Assembly (NCBI GenBank): GCA_964292295.1 | Contig: CAXYVC010000021.1 | Location: forward strand, 1-34,114 | Origin: CAXYVC01 sp964292295 | GTDB lineage: Bacteria; Acidobacteriota; Holophagae; Holophagales; Holophagaceae | Reading direction: 5' to 3' | Length of the DNA stretch: 34,114 nucleotides | Shown here: one piece after another, positions 1 through 8,361 of the stretch | Layout: every line of letters begins with the position of its first letter | Numbering within the stretch: the first letter of the stretch is position 1 | Notes under the pieces: model-generated | Told to the model about the DNA's origin: nothing | Seen by the model: the letters and a program-made list of their open reading frames with translations, nothing else | Databases searched by the model: none | Position numbers and translations under genes: made by a program

Positions 1-2061
1 AGCCTCCAGGCCGCCTTCGTGAACTACGGCGCCTCGAAGAACGGTTTCCTGCCCCTCGGCGAGCTGCCCCGGGACCTGGTGAGCCCCGACGGCCGCCGCG
101 GCCGCATCCAGGACCTGCTGAGCCGCGAACAGGAGATCCTGGTCCAGGCCGTCCGCGAGGAACTGGGCGCCAAGGGCGCCATGCTGACCGGCCAGGTGAG
201 CCTGCCCGGCCGCTACCTCGTGCTCACCCCCGGCAATCCCCTGAACGGCATCAGCCGCAAGATCGAGAGCCGCGAGGAACGGGAATACTTCAAGCGCCTC
301 ATCGACGAACTGGAAATCCCGAAGGACTTCGGCGTCATCGTGCGCACCGCCTCCCTGGGCGTGACCAAGGAGGACTTCCAGCGCGACCTGGAATACCTCC
401 TGGACACCTGGAAGGAGGTGCAGACCCGCTTCAAGCACCGCCGCGGTCCCGGGCTCGTCTGGCAGGAGGACGACGTGGTCACCCGCTCCCTGCGGGACAG
501 CTTCACCCAGGATGTGGAGGAGGTCCACATCGACGACCTGGACACCTACCACGCCGCCCAGGAGTTCTTCCGCCGCACCATGCCCCAGCACCTGGGGGTG
601 CTGCAGCACTACACCGGCAAGAAGCCGCTCTTCTCGAAGTTCCAGACCGAGGAGCAGATCGACCGCATCTACGCCCGCAAGGTGGCGCTCCCCAGCGGCG
701 GCGCCCTGGTGATCGACCAGACCGAGGCCCTGGTGGCCATCGACGTGAACAGCGGCAAGACCACGGGTGACAACCAGGAAGACACGGCCCACAAGACCAA
801 CATGGAGCCCGCCGAGGAGGTGGCCCGCCAGCTCCGCCTGCGCGATCTGGCCGGCCTGGTGGTGATCGACTTCATCGACATGAAGCGGGAGAGCCACAAC
901 CGCACGGTGCAGGACAAGCTGGTGGAGTGCCTGAAGGCCGACAAGGCCCGCATGGAGGTGGGGAAGATCAACCGCTTCGGCGTGCTGGTCATGACCCGCC
1001 AGCGCATCCGGCCCTCCCTGCAGCACGTCACCCACGAGACCTGCCCCAACTGCCAGGGCACCGGCCAGGTGAAGACCCTGGAGGCGCTGCTCCTCAGCAT
1101 CGTGCGCCGCCTGAAGGCCGTGCTCTCCCGCGGCTCCGTGGGGGAGATCCGCCTCAAGCTCAATCCCCAGCTGGCCATGGCCCTGCTGAACCAGAAGCGC
1201 GCGGAGCTCGCCACCCTCGAGGAGGCCCACGAGGCCCGCATCCTGGTGCAGGGGGATGCGGAGACCGCCTACGGCGAGATGCTCGCGGAGATCGAGCGCC
1301 GCGAGGAGGAGCCCGCCGAGAAGGCCCCCGCGCCCGAGAAGCCGGAGCGCCGCCGCAATCCCGAGGACGAGACGGTGGTGCTGGGGGGCGATTCGCCCAT
1401 CAGCTTCGAGAAGGCCCTGGGCGAGGACGCCCGCAAGCCCGCCGAATTCAAGTATGACCGCCGGGACGCCCAGCGGGCAGCCCTGGACGAGCGGGAGCGC
1501 CTGCGCGCCCTCTTCGAGAGCGCCAAGCCCGAGGACGAGCTGGAGGATGCGCCTGCCGAGACCGGGGAGGAAAAGCCGAGCGGAAGCCCCCGTTCCGAGG
1601 GTTCCGGCCGGGGACGCCGCGGCCGGGGACGCCGGCGTGGGCAGGGAGCGGAGCCATCCGCCGAAACGGTGCAGGCGCCGACGCCGGAACCTGAGGCCCA
1701 GCCCCTCCCCGTGGCCAATCCCGAGCCCGTCGTGCGCAAGGGACGTCCCGCCCGGAAGGCCGCGGCCCCTGCGCCCGTGAAGGCGGCGGAGCCCCTGCCC
1801 GAGCCTCCCGTCATCAGCGCCGATCTGGTGGCCAGCCTCGTCACGCCGCTGCCGCGCCCCAAGGGCCTCTCCGCGGCGACCGCGGCCCCCAAGGTCGCGC
1901 CGGAGGCCCCAGCGCCGTCTCCTGAGGTTGAGGCGCCGGCGAAGGCCAAGGCGCCCCGGAAGCCCCGGACAGCCAAGGCCAAAGCCGAGCCGGCCACGGA
2001 GCCGGCCGAGGCTCCCGCCAAGGCGCCCCGGGCCCGCACGTCCCGGGCCAAGAAAGCCTGA
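1..2061 (+). CDS. rng: Ribonuclease E/G family endoribonuclease (5'-truncated by window edge)
   Basis: Single-strand-specific endoribonuclease of the RNase E/G family, which acts in mRNA decay and rRNA/tRNA maturation. The frame is open from base 1, and the first residues (SLQAAFVNYG) match the end of the family's S1 RNA-binding domain, so the true start lies upstream. The GTG at 19 is internal. Counting from base 19, the two catalytic metal-binding aspartates sit in VAIDVNSGK (D242) and VVIDFIDM (D284), and the zinc-link motif CPNC starts at 342. The core ends near residue 420. It is followed by about 250 residues rich in Ala, Pro, Lys and Glu, with an Arg/Gly patch (GRGRRGRGRRRG), which is probably disordered and RNA-binding. 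Such a tail is more RNase E-like, but the family cannot be split into rne or rng from this sequence alone. The ZIP gene follows after 9 bases. Confidence 0.93.
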   Translation, partial: SLQAAFVNYGASKNGFLPLGELPRDLVSPDGRRGRIQDLLSREQEILVQAVREELGAKGAMLTGQVSLPGRYLVLTPGNPLNGISRKIESREEREYFKRLIDELEIPKDFGVIVRTASLGVTKEDFQRDLEYLLDTWKEVQTRFKHRRGPGLVWQEDDVVTRSLRDSFTQDVEEVHIDDLDTYHAAQEFFRRTMPQHLGVLQHYTGKKPLFSKFQTEEQIDRIYARKVALPSGGALVIDQTEALVAIDVNSGKTTGDNQEDTAHKTNMEPAEEVARQLRLRDLAGLVVIDFIDMKRESHNRTVQDKLVECLKADKARMEVGKINRFGVLVMTRQRIRPSLQHVTHETCPNCQGTGQVKTLEALLLSIVRRLKAVLSRGSVGEIRLKLNPQLAMALLNQKRAELATLEEAHEARILVQGDAETAYGEMLAEIERREEEPAEKAPAPEKPERRRNPEDETVVLGGDSPISFEKALGEDARKPAEFKYDRRDAQRAALDERERLRALFESAKPEDELEDAPAETGEEKPSGSPRSEGSGRGRRGRGRRRGQGAEPSAETVQAPTPEPEAQPLPVANPEPVVRKGRPARKAAAPAPVKAAEPLPEPPVISADLVASLVTPLPRPKGLSAATAAPKVAPEAPAPSPEVEAPAKAKAPRKPRTAKAKAEPATEPAEAPAKAPRARTSRAKKA

Positions 2062-2070
2062 GGAGGCTCC

Positions 2071-2847
2071 ATGCCCCAGGCTTCCCACCTTCTGGGTCTG
2101 ACCTTCCTCGCGGCCCTGGCCACCCTGCTGGGGGGTTGGCTGGTGGTCCGCTTCCTCCACGGTCGGGAAAGCTGGATGCGCCACGTCTCCGGCATGGCGG
2201 CGGGCTACCTCGTGGCCCTGACCCTGCTGCGGCTCCTGCCCGAGAGCTTCGAACTGGGGGAGGCGCACGGGGAGCACGGCGCGCACATGGCCCTCTGGGC
2301 CCTGGGCGGCTTCCTGGCCGTGCACCTGATCGAGCACGGCATCAGCCCCCACTTCCACTACGGCCAGGAGTGCCACCACCACCAGGGGCATGCCGGGGGG
2401 CGCGAAGGGCGGATGACCAGCGTGCTCGCCCTGGTGGGCCTCAGCCTGCACAGCTTCATGGATGGCATGGCCATCACGGCGGCCCTGCGGGTCAACGGCA
2501 GCCTGGGCGTCCTGGTCTTCCTGGGGGTGCTGCTGCACCGGGTGCCCGAGGGCGCCACCATTTCGGGGATCTTCCTGGGCCACGGCTTCGGGGACCGCAA
2601 GGCGGTGTGGGCGGCGGGCACGCTGACCCTGGCCGCCCTCGCGGGGGCCTTCAGCCAGCACCTCATCGCGGTCCCCCTGGGGCCGGTGCTGGGCATCGCC
2701 GGCGGCCTTGGGCTCTACGTGGCCTGCTCCGACCTGCTCCCCCAGGCCCAGAAGGAGAAGGGCTGGAAGAGTACCCTGGCGCTGCTGGCGGGGGTCGCGC
2801 TCTTCCTGGCCACGTCCCACCTCGCCCCCCACCAGCACGGGGGATGA
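2071..2847 (+). CDS. ZIP-family divalent metal transporter
   Basis: Inner-membrane zinc/iron permease (ZIP family) of 258 residues that probably imports Zn2+ or a related divalent cation. About eight hydrophobic segments are visible. The family's metal-site helices appear as HSFMDGMAI and HRVPEG, corresponding to the conserved H-x3-D/N and H-x3-E motifs. The loop between the third and fourth segments is histidine-rich (ECHHHQGH) and fits a metal-binding cytoplasmic loop. The start is supported by GAGGAGG seven bases upstream. The gene follows the RNase gene by 9 bases, and its stop codon overlaps the lptD start (ATGA at 2844-2847), so the three are probably co-transcribed and lptD translation is coupled to this gene. 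The exact metal cannot be read from the sequence. Confidence 0.88.
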   Translation: MPQASHLLGLTFLAALATLLGGWLVVRFLHGRESWMRHVSGMAAGYLVALTLLRLLPESFELGEAHGEHGAHMALWALGGFLAVHLIEHGISPHFHYGQECHHHQGHAGGREGRMTSVLALVGLSLHSFMDGMAITAALRVNGSLGVLVFLGVLLHRVPEGATISGIFLGHGFGDRKAVWAAGTLTLAALAGAFSQHLIAVPLGPVLGIAGGLGLYVACSDLLPQAQKEKGWKSTLALLAGVALFLATSHLAPHQHGG

Positions 2848-5201
2848 GGCCGGGCATGGCGTTCCTGGCCCGACCGGGCGCCCCGCGCCTGCTCCAGGGG
2901 GGCAGGACCCTGCTGCTCGGCGGGCTCCAGGCCGTCCTGGCGGCCCAGGGGCTTCCGCCCGTGCCCCGCACGGCCCCGGGGCCGGGGCTTCCTGGGCCTT
3001 CGGAGCTCCTGCCCCTGCGGCCCTTCGACCCGGGGGGACGGGACGGGCGCCCGCCCGTCGCGGTGCGTTTCCGGGGAGAGGCCGTGCAGGAATCGCCGGA
3101 CCTGTGGCGCATCGCCCACGGCGCCATCGAGCGGGATGGCCTGCTGGTCCTGGCGGACAGCCTGGAATACCACCCCGTCAGCGGGGAGCTCCTGGCGGAG
3201 GGGCGCATCCGCGTGGAGGGGCCTGGGCTCCGCATGCGCTGCGAGCGCCTCGCCATGGACTGGAACACCCGCAGCGGCGAGGCCTGGAAGCTGGAGCTGG
3301 AGTTGCCACCCTCCTGGACTCTGCGCGCGGACGCGGTGCGCTTCACGGACCTCAAACACTGGGTCTTCCAGCAGGTGGAGCTGAGCCCCTGCCCCCAGGA
3401 ACAGCCCGGGTGGTCCGCCCGGCTGGCCTCCCTGACGCTGGACCTGGACGCCTGGGCCACCTTCACCCACGCCCGCGTGAAGGTGGGGCCGGTACCGGTG
3501 CTCTACCTGCCCTGGGCCATCTATCCCGCCAAGGCCGAGCGCTCCCCGGGGCTGCTGCCGCCCCTGCTGGGCTTCTCCAGCACCCTGGGGGCCACGGTGG
3601 GGCTGAGCTACTTCCAGCCCCTCGGAAGCGGGGCGGACCTGACCTTCGCGCCGGAATACTACGGCCGCCAGGGCCTGCTCTGGGGCGGGGAGCTGCGCTG
3701 GGCTCCGGAGCTCACCCATCAGGGCAGCCTGGAGGCCCAGTACATCGACCAGCGCAAGGACGGTGCGAACCGCTACCGCTACATCCTGAAGGAACTCTGG
3801 CAGCGGGAGGACGGCTGGCAGGTCACCGCCGAGCTGAACCAGGCTTCGGACGCCCTGCTGGACTCCGACTACGGCCGGGGCGTGTCGAACCTTGGCGCCA
3901 CCAGCTTCGACAGCTCGATCTACGTGGGGAAGACGTTCTCCCTGGCCAGCGTGAGCTTCGCGGCCTCCGAACAGCGCACCTTCTTCCAGCCGGAGGACCC
4001 CTTCTACCAGCCGGACTTCCCGAGCTCCCTGCGGCGCCAGACGCTTCCTTCGGGACGTGTTTTGCTCCATCCGATCCCCTTGGGCGCCTTCTATCTGGAT
4101 GCGGGCCTGCGCCTGGACCGCTTCGCCTACCGCCTGGAGCTGGGGGACGACCATACCTCGGTAGGGGATTACGCCTGGCAGCGCGGGGACCTGGCCACGC
4201 GCCTGCACGGGCGCCTGGGGCAGTGGGGGCCCTTCCGGGTGGACCTCCAGCTCGGTGCGCGCTTCACCCGCTACGACGCGGGCCTGCGCCGCTCGGTCTT
4301 CGACCCGGACAGTGGCAGCAGCGGGGATTCCTTGAGCGCCGCGGCGGATGCCTTCCGGGTGGATGGCGAGGGCCTGAGCCGCCCCTTCGGCTCCGGGCGC
4401 CTGCAGTTCACGGCCCCGCAGTTCGGCCGGAGTTTCGGCACGCTCTCGCTGCTGGGCTACAAGGGCGAGCTCAAGCACGTGCTGGAACCCTACCTCGCCG
4501 TGACCGAGAACAGCCGCTTCGGAGAGGTGGGGCGCACGCCGCACTTCGACGAGGTGGACGCGCGCCCCGGCGTGTCGGGCACCGGCGTGGGGGAGCGCAG
4601 CCTGGAGCTGGGCCTGCGCCAGCACTTCCTGGGGCGCCCCGGCGCGGGCGCGCTCTTCGATGACCTCCTGCGCTGGAAGGTGAGCATCCGCTACTACTTC
4701 CAGCCCGTCCTTCTCCCGGACGGCCGGCTGCAGAAGGGCTGGGGAAGCCTGGACAACGAGGTGCACGCGGAACCCAGCGCGCAGCTTCGCGTCAGCTTCC
4801 GCCGCTCCACGGAACTGAGCGAGGGCGGCACCGACAGCAGCCTCTCCACGGACTACCGGGGTCGGGATGGCAGCAGCTTCAGCCTGGCCCTCTTCTCCAC
4901 GGGCCAGAACCGCTTCATGGTCCGCCAGCAGGGGGTGCGGGCCGGGGGCATCCAGCATTTCTGGGGGGACCGGCTTCGCCTCGAGTTTCAGAGCAGCTAC
5001 GACGTTCGCGGGCACCGCTTCGTCAACACGCAGGCAGCCCTGGCCTACGTCACGCCCTGTCTCGCCACGCGCCTGCGCTACTCCCACGTGGACACGCGCA
5101 TCCCGGGCGCCCTCTCCCGGGAGGACCGGCTGGATCTGACGCTGACGCTGCGGGGTCTGGGCGACCTCTTCACCACCGGCCTGGAGGGTCTCTTCAGGTA
5201 G
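2844..5201 (+). CDS. lptD: LPS-assembly protein LptD (outer-membrane translocon)
   Basis: Outer-membrane beta-barrel that, with the lipoprotein LptE, inserts lipopolysaccharide into the outer leaflet. The protein has 785 residues. The N-terminus carries a signal-like hydrophobic stretch (TLLLGGLQAVLAAQG). An OstA/LptA-like periplasmic domain follows, to about residue 210, and then the LptD barrel. The barrel entry has the family signature around PVLYLPWAIYP, ERSPGLLPP, YFQPLG and PEYYGRQG. Only three cysteines are visible, so the interdomain disulfide arrangement known from E. coli is unlikely. ATG 2844 overlaps the ZIP stop codon; an in-frame ATG at 2856 is an alternative. The frame is open far upstream, but that extension overlaps the ZIP gene and is spurious. 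The 3' end overlaps the convergent cyclase gene by 8 bases. Confidence 0.9.
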   Translation: MRPGMAFLARPGAPRLLQGGRTLLLGGLQAVLAAQGLPPVPRTAPGPGLPGPSELLPLRPFDPGGRDGRPPVAVRFRGEAVQESPDLWRIAHGAIERDGLLVLADSLEYHPVSGELLAEGRIRVEGPGLRMRCERLAMDWNTRSGEAWKLELELPPSWTLRADAVRFTDLKHWVFQQVELSPCPQEQPGWSARLASLTLDLDAWATFTHARVKVGPVPVLYLPWAIYPAKAERSPGLLPPLLGFSSTLGATVGLSYFQPLGSGADLTFAPEYYGRQGLLWGGELRWAPELTHQGSLEAQYIDQRKDGANRYRYILKELWQREDGWQVTAELNQASDALLDSDYGRGVSNLGATSFDSSIYVGKTFSLASVSFAASEQRTFFQPEDPFYQPDFPSSLRRQTLPSGRVLLHPIPLGAFYLDAGLRLDRFAYRLELGDDHTSVGDYAWQRGDLATRLHGRLGQWGPFRVDLQLGARFTRYDAGLRRSVFDPDSGSSGDSLSAAADAFRVDGEGLSRPFGSGRLQFTAPQFGRSFGTLSLLGYKGELKHVLEPYLAVTENSRFGEVGRTPHFDEVDARPGVSGTGVGERSLELGLRQHFLGRPGAGALFDDLLRWKVSIRYYFQPVLLPDGRLQKGWGSLDNEVHAEPSAQLRVSFRRSTELSEGGTDSSLSTDYRGRDGSSFSLALFSTGQNRFMVRQQGVRAGGIQHFWGDRLRLEFQSSYDVRGHRFVNTQAALAYVTPCLATRLRYSHVDTRIPGALSREDRLDLTLTLRGLGDLFTTGLEGLFR

Positions 5202-6543
5202 CGGGCACCGCCTGCTCGATGCGGTTGCGCCCCTTTCGCTTGGCCAGATAGAGGGCGCGATCCACGGCCTGGAAGAAGTCCTCGGCGCCGATGCCGTCGG
5301 GGCTTCCCACGCCAAAGCTCATGGTGGGGAAGATGGTCTGCCCCGTCTCGAGCTGGATGGGGCTCTCGTCGATGCGCCGCCGCAGCTCCCCGCCCACCTC
5401 GCTGCCCGAGCGCAGGCTGGTCCCCGCGAGGAGGATCGCGACCTCCTCGCCGCCGATGCGGAAGGCGAGGTCGCTGCGCCGCAGGCTCATGCGCATGAGC
5501 CGCGCCACGTCCCGCAGCACCCGGTCGCCCACCATGTGGCCGAAGCGGTCATTGACCAGCTTGAAGTAGTCCAGGTCGCCGAGAATGAGGACGAAGGGGC
5601 GGTGGTGCCGCGCCCACTGGTTCAGGGCGTTTTCCAGGTTCTGGGTGAAGGCGCGCCGGTTGAGGAGTTCCGTCAGGGGGTCGGTCAGCACCTCGTTCCG
5701 CAGGGCCGCCGCCTCGATCTCGAGCATCATGCGCCGCTCCCGAAGGTCGTTGATGTGGTGCTGGTATTCCTGCTGGATCCGCTTCACGTGCTGCCATTCC
5801 AGGCCGCGCCGGCAGGCGTGGAGCAGGCGGGGCAGGGAGACGGGCGCGGGAATCCAGTCCATGGCGCCCGCCAGGAGCAGGCGCCGCTGCAGGGCGCCCC
5901 GGGGAATCGCGCCGAGCAGGATGGTGTAGGCGGGGGCGCTGCTGCCCTCCCGGAGCAGTGCCAGGCTCTCCTGGGCGCGGTTGCCCAGGCGGTCCACCCA
6001 GAGCAGCGCCAGGGGGGCGCGAAGCTCCTGCTGGGCTGCCGCGAGATCCCGGTGGCCACAAGCCTGGAGCTGGTAGCCGAAGTGTTCCACCAGCCCGCGG
6101 ATGCGCCGAAGGCTGGCGGCGGGCACCCCCACGGCCAGCAGGGGCACCCGAGGGCGGTCTGTGCGCAGGGGGGCGCCCTCCAAGGCGGGCCCCAGGAGAC
6201 CCACGAGGCCCGGGACTCCCTCGTGGGCGAGAATCCAGCCGTCGGCGTCCGCGGCGCGCAGAGCCTCGCACTCCTCTTCCGTAGGCGTCTGCTCGAAGAC
6301 GAGGTAGATGGGCAGGTTCTGGAAGAGGATGCGGCTCTCGCCGCGGAGGAGACCGCAGAGGCGGAAGCCATCCATGGGATCGCCCGTGGCATCCAGGAGG
6401 ATGAGCTGGGCGTTGTTCCAGGCCTCGGAGGCCAGGGCTTCGAGGGGGTCCTCCATGCGCTGCACGCTGTGGCCCGCCCCCTCGAAAGCGCCACGAAGGC
6501 GCTCGACCAGGGCGGCATGCTTCGTGACAGCGAGAAGCTCCAT
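5194..6543 (-). CDS. Diguanylate cyclase with two N-terminal receiver-like domains
   Basis: Predicted synthase of the second messenger c-di-GMP from two GTP (449 residues, soluble). Two receiver-like domains (about 1-125 and 130-255) and a coiled linker (about 255-290) precede a GGDEF domain (about 290-445). The GGDEF domain shows DPLTELLNRR, GDLDYFK, active-site GGEEV at 364-368 and an allosteric I-site RRSD at 355-358, exactly five residues upstream, so an active, product-inhibited enzyme is expected. The receivers look degenerate: D51 is in place in the first and VDRLG in the second, but the N-terminal acidic pair and the conserved lysine are not visible. The gene is convergent with lptD and divergent from recJ. 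The start lacks a clear Shine-Dalgarno sequence. Confidence 0.9.
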   Translation of the reverse strand: MELLAVTKHAALVERLRGAFEGAGHSVQRMEDPLEALASEAWNNAQLILLDATGDPMDGFRLCGLLRGESRILFQNLPIYLVFEQTPTEEECEALRAADADGWILAHEGVPGLVGLLGPALEGAPLRTDRPRVPLLAVGVPAASLRRIRGLVEHFGYQLQACGHRDLAAAQQELRAPLALLWVDRLGNRAQESLALLREGSSAPAYTILLGAIPRGALQRRLLLAGAMDWIPAPVSLPRLLHACRRGLEWQHVKRIQQEYQHHINDLRERRMMLEIEAAALRNEVLTDPLTELLNRRAFTQNLENALNQWARHHRPFVLILGDLDYFKLVNDRFGHMVGDRVLRDVARLMRMSLRRSDLAFRIGGEEVAILLAGTSLRSGSEVGGELRRRIDESPIQLETGQTIFPTMSFGVGSPDGIGAEDFFQAVDRALYLAKRKGRNRIEQAVPAT

Positions 6544-6572
6544 GGGGCGGCGGGGGGAAGTTTGGAAAATCC

Positions 6573-6578
6573 ACTATA
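6573..6578 (-). promoter_or_regulatory. Possible -10 element of the diguanylate cyclase gene
   Basis: On the minus strand TATAGT lies 29 bases before the ATG, in the 115-base gap between the cyclase gene and the recJ leader. No convincing -35 hexamer is visible at the right spacing, so this is only a candidate. Confidence 0.35.
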
Positions 6579-6606
6579 GCTTCTTCAAGGCCCCGTGCGC
6601 TCCGAC

Positions 6607-6636
6607 TGGCCAGGTCCGCCCGCCCCCTCCTACACT
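6607..6636 (+). promoter_or_regulatory. Candidate promoter of the recJ-lpt-rpoN operon
   Basis: TGGCCA (6607-6612, four of six matches to TTGACA) and TACACT (6631-6636) are separated by 18 bases. Transcription would start near 6643, giving a short leader before the 10-codon frame at 6659 and recJ at 6688. Confidence 0.45.
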
Positions 6637-6658
6637 CAAGGGGAGACGACGAGGTGCC

Positions 6659-6691
6659 ATGCGCACGTATTCCACGGATCCGGCCGAATGA
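6659..6691 (+). CDS. Possible 10-codon leader peptide overlapping the recJ start
   Basis: A minimal open frame (peptide MRTYSTDPAE) starts at an ATG with GAGG four bases upstream. Its TGA overlaps the recJ start codon (ATGA at 6688-6691). The recJ ATG itself has no evident Shine-Dalgarno sequence, so ribosomes may initiate here and reinitiate on recJ. The arrangement is seen in the sequence; that the peptide is translated is inference. Chance is a real alternative for so short a frame. Confidence 0.3.
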   Translation: MRTYSTDPAE

Positions 6692-8361
6692 GGGGCGCTG
6701 CCTGGCGCCTGCGCCGCCTTCCACCGCCCGGCCCCGAACCCTGGCACCGCCTGGCGGAGGCCTGGGGCCTGTCTGCGCCCGCGGCCCGTCTGGCGTGGAT
6801 GCGCGGCGCCGACCAGCCCGCGGACCTCGCCTGGCGCCTGGATCCCGCCTGGTCCCGGAGCACCGATCCCCATCTGCTTTCCGGCATGGGGGAGGCCGTG
6901 GCGCGCATCCGTCGTGCCGTGGCGCAGGGAGAGCCCATCACGGTCTACGGGGACTACGACGTGGACGGCGTCAGCGCCACGGCGGTGCTGCTCCGCACCC
7001 TGGAGCGGATGCAGGCGCGGGTGGAAGCCTTCATCCCCAACCGCTTCTCCGACGGCTATGGCCTGAACCTCGACTGCATCCGCGAGCTCGTCGCCCGGCG
7101 GGGGCCGGGGCTGGCGGTGAGCGTGGACTGCGGCGTGCGGAGTTCGGAGGAGGTTCGTGCGAGCCGGGAACTCGGGCTGGAGTGGGTGCTCACCGACCAC
7201 CATCTTCCGGGGGACGAGGGGCTGCCGGAGGCCTGTGCCGTGGTGCATCCCGCCCTCGGGGACTATCCCAACCCCCACCTGGCGGGGGTTGGCGTGGCCT
7301 TCAAGCTGGCCCAGGCCCTCCTGGACGCGGTTCCCCAGCCAAGGGGCGCAGATGTGCCTTTCCTGGACGGCCTGCTGAAGCTCGTGGCCTTGGGCACCCT
7401 TGCCGACCAGGTACCTCTGATTGGCGAAAACGCCCTGTTGGTGCGCCGCGGCCTCCAGGCCCTTGCGGGCCCCAACGCTCCGGGGCTCGCGGCCCTCCTG
7501 GCGGTGGCCAGGGTTGAAGGGATGCCCAGCGCCCAGGCCGTGGCCTTTCACGTGGCGCCCCGCCTCAATGCAGCCGGGCGCATGGGAGGCGCCCAGGAGG
7601 CCCTGGATCTCCTCCTGTCCCGGGACGCGGGCGCAGCCGCGGACCTCGCGGAGCGGGTGGACGCCCTGAACCGCGAGCGCCGGAAGATCCAGGCGGAGCT
7701 GGCCGCCTCCCTGCCCGAGGCGGGGCCCGGCGCCTTCGATTTCGTGCTTTCGGAGCAGGCCCACAAAGGGGTGATCGGCATCGTGGCCGCCCAACGCAGC
7801 CGCTCCCACGGGCGTCCATCCGGGGTGGGGACCCTGCTGGACGGCCTCGTGCATGCCAGCCTACGGGCCCCCGAGGGCTTCGACCTGACGGACATGATCG
7901 CCCGGGCGCGCCCTTTCCTGCGAAGCGGCGGGGGGCATCGCGGCGCGGCGGGCATCACCTTCGAGCCCGCGCGCCTCGGCTTGGTGCAGCGCAGTCTGAT
8001 GTGCGCGGCAGAAGAACAGGCCCAGGCCTCCGGGCCGACCCTGCCCCTGCTGGACGGCCAGGGGGGTGGCGTGGTCCCCGGGGCGGCGGAGCTGGCGCGT
8101 CTGGAACCCTGGGGGCAGGGCTTCCCCCTGCCTTCCGTCCTGCTGGAGGGCGTGGCCGGCCCCGTGCAGGCCTTCGGCGAGGGGCACCACCGGCACCGTC
8201 TGGCGGGCCTCTCCGAGAGCCTCACCTGGTTCGCCGGCGCCCAACTGGAGGCTCCGCCCGCGGCGGGCCAGCACATCCGCGTCATCGCCAGCCCCATGGA
8301 CCATCCACGCTTCGGCCGGAGCTGGCGGGTGGAGGCCAGCCTGCCCGGAGAGGCGCCATGA
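6688..8361 (+). CDS. recJ: Single-stranded-DNA-specific 5'-3' exonuclease RecJ
   Basis: DHH-superfamily nuclease that degrades single-stranded DNA 5'-3' in recombination, mismatch and base-excision repair. The protein has 557 residues. The DHH domain shows the metal-binding motifs DYDVDG (89-94), SVDCGV and TDHH (DHH at 170-172), then LGTLADQVPL and APRLNAAGRM. The C-terminal DHHA1 domain ends in GGGHRGAAG, and an OB-like tail follows. It is on the short side for RecJ. ATG 6688 was chosen because the following residues (RLRRLPPPGPEPWHRLAEAWGLS) resemble RecJ N-termini; an in-frame ATG at 6595 would run through the probable promoter. The stop codon overlaps the next start (ATGA at 8358), tying this repair gene to the LPS-export operon. 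Confidence 0.9.
   Translation: MRGAAWRLRRLPPPGPEPWHRLAEAWGLSAPAARLAWMRGADQPADLAWRLDPAWSRSTDPHLLSGMGEAVARIRRAVAQGEPITVYGDYDVDGVSATAVLLRTLERMQARVEAFIPNRFSDGYGLNLDCIRELVARRGPGLAVSVDCGVRSSEEVRASRELGLEWVLTDHHLPGDEGLPEACAVVHPALGDYPNPHLAGVGVAFKLAQALLDAVPQPRGADVPFLDGLLKLVALGTLADQVPLIGENALLVRRGLQALAGPNAPGLAALLAVARVEGMPSAQAVAFHVAPRLNAAGRMGGAQEALDLLLSRDAGAAADLAERVDALNRERRKIQAELAASLPEAGPGAFDFVLSEQAHKGVIGIVAAQRSRSHGRPSGVGTLLDGLVHASLRAPEGFDLTDMIARARPFLRSGGGHRGAAGITFEPARLGLVQRSLMCAAEEQAQASGPTLPLLDGQGGGVVPGAAELARLEPWGQGFPLPSVLLEGVAGPVQAFGEGHHRHRLAGLSESLTWFAGAQLEAPPAAGQHIRVIASPMDHPRFGRSWRVEASLPGEAP

Noticed and set aside
2715..5315. An 866-codon open frame antisense to lptD
   Set aside because: Shadow of the GC-rich lptD coding strand with Gln/Ala/Glu-biased, domain-free translation.
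6574..7854. Long minus-strand frame over the 5' half of recJ
   Set aside because: The RecJ motifs on the plus strand are unambiguous; this frame is their antisense shadow.
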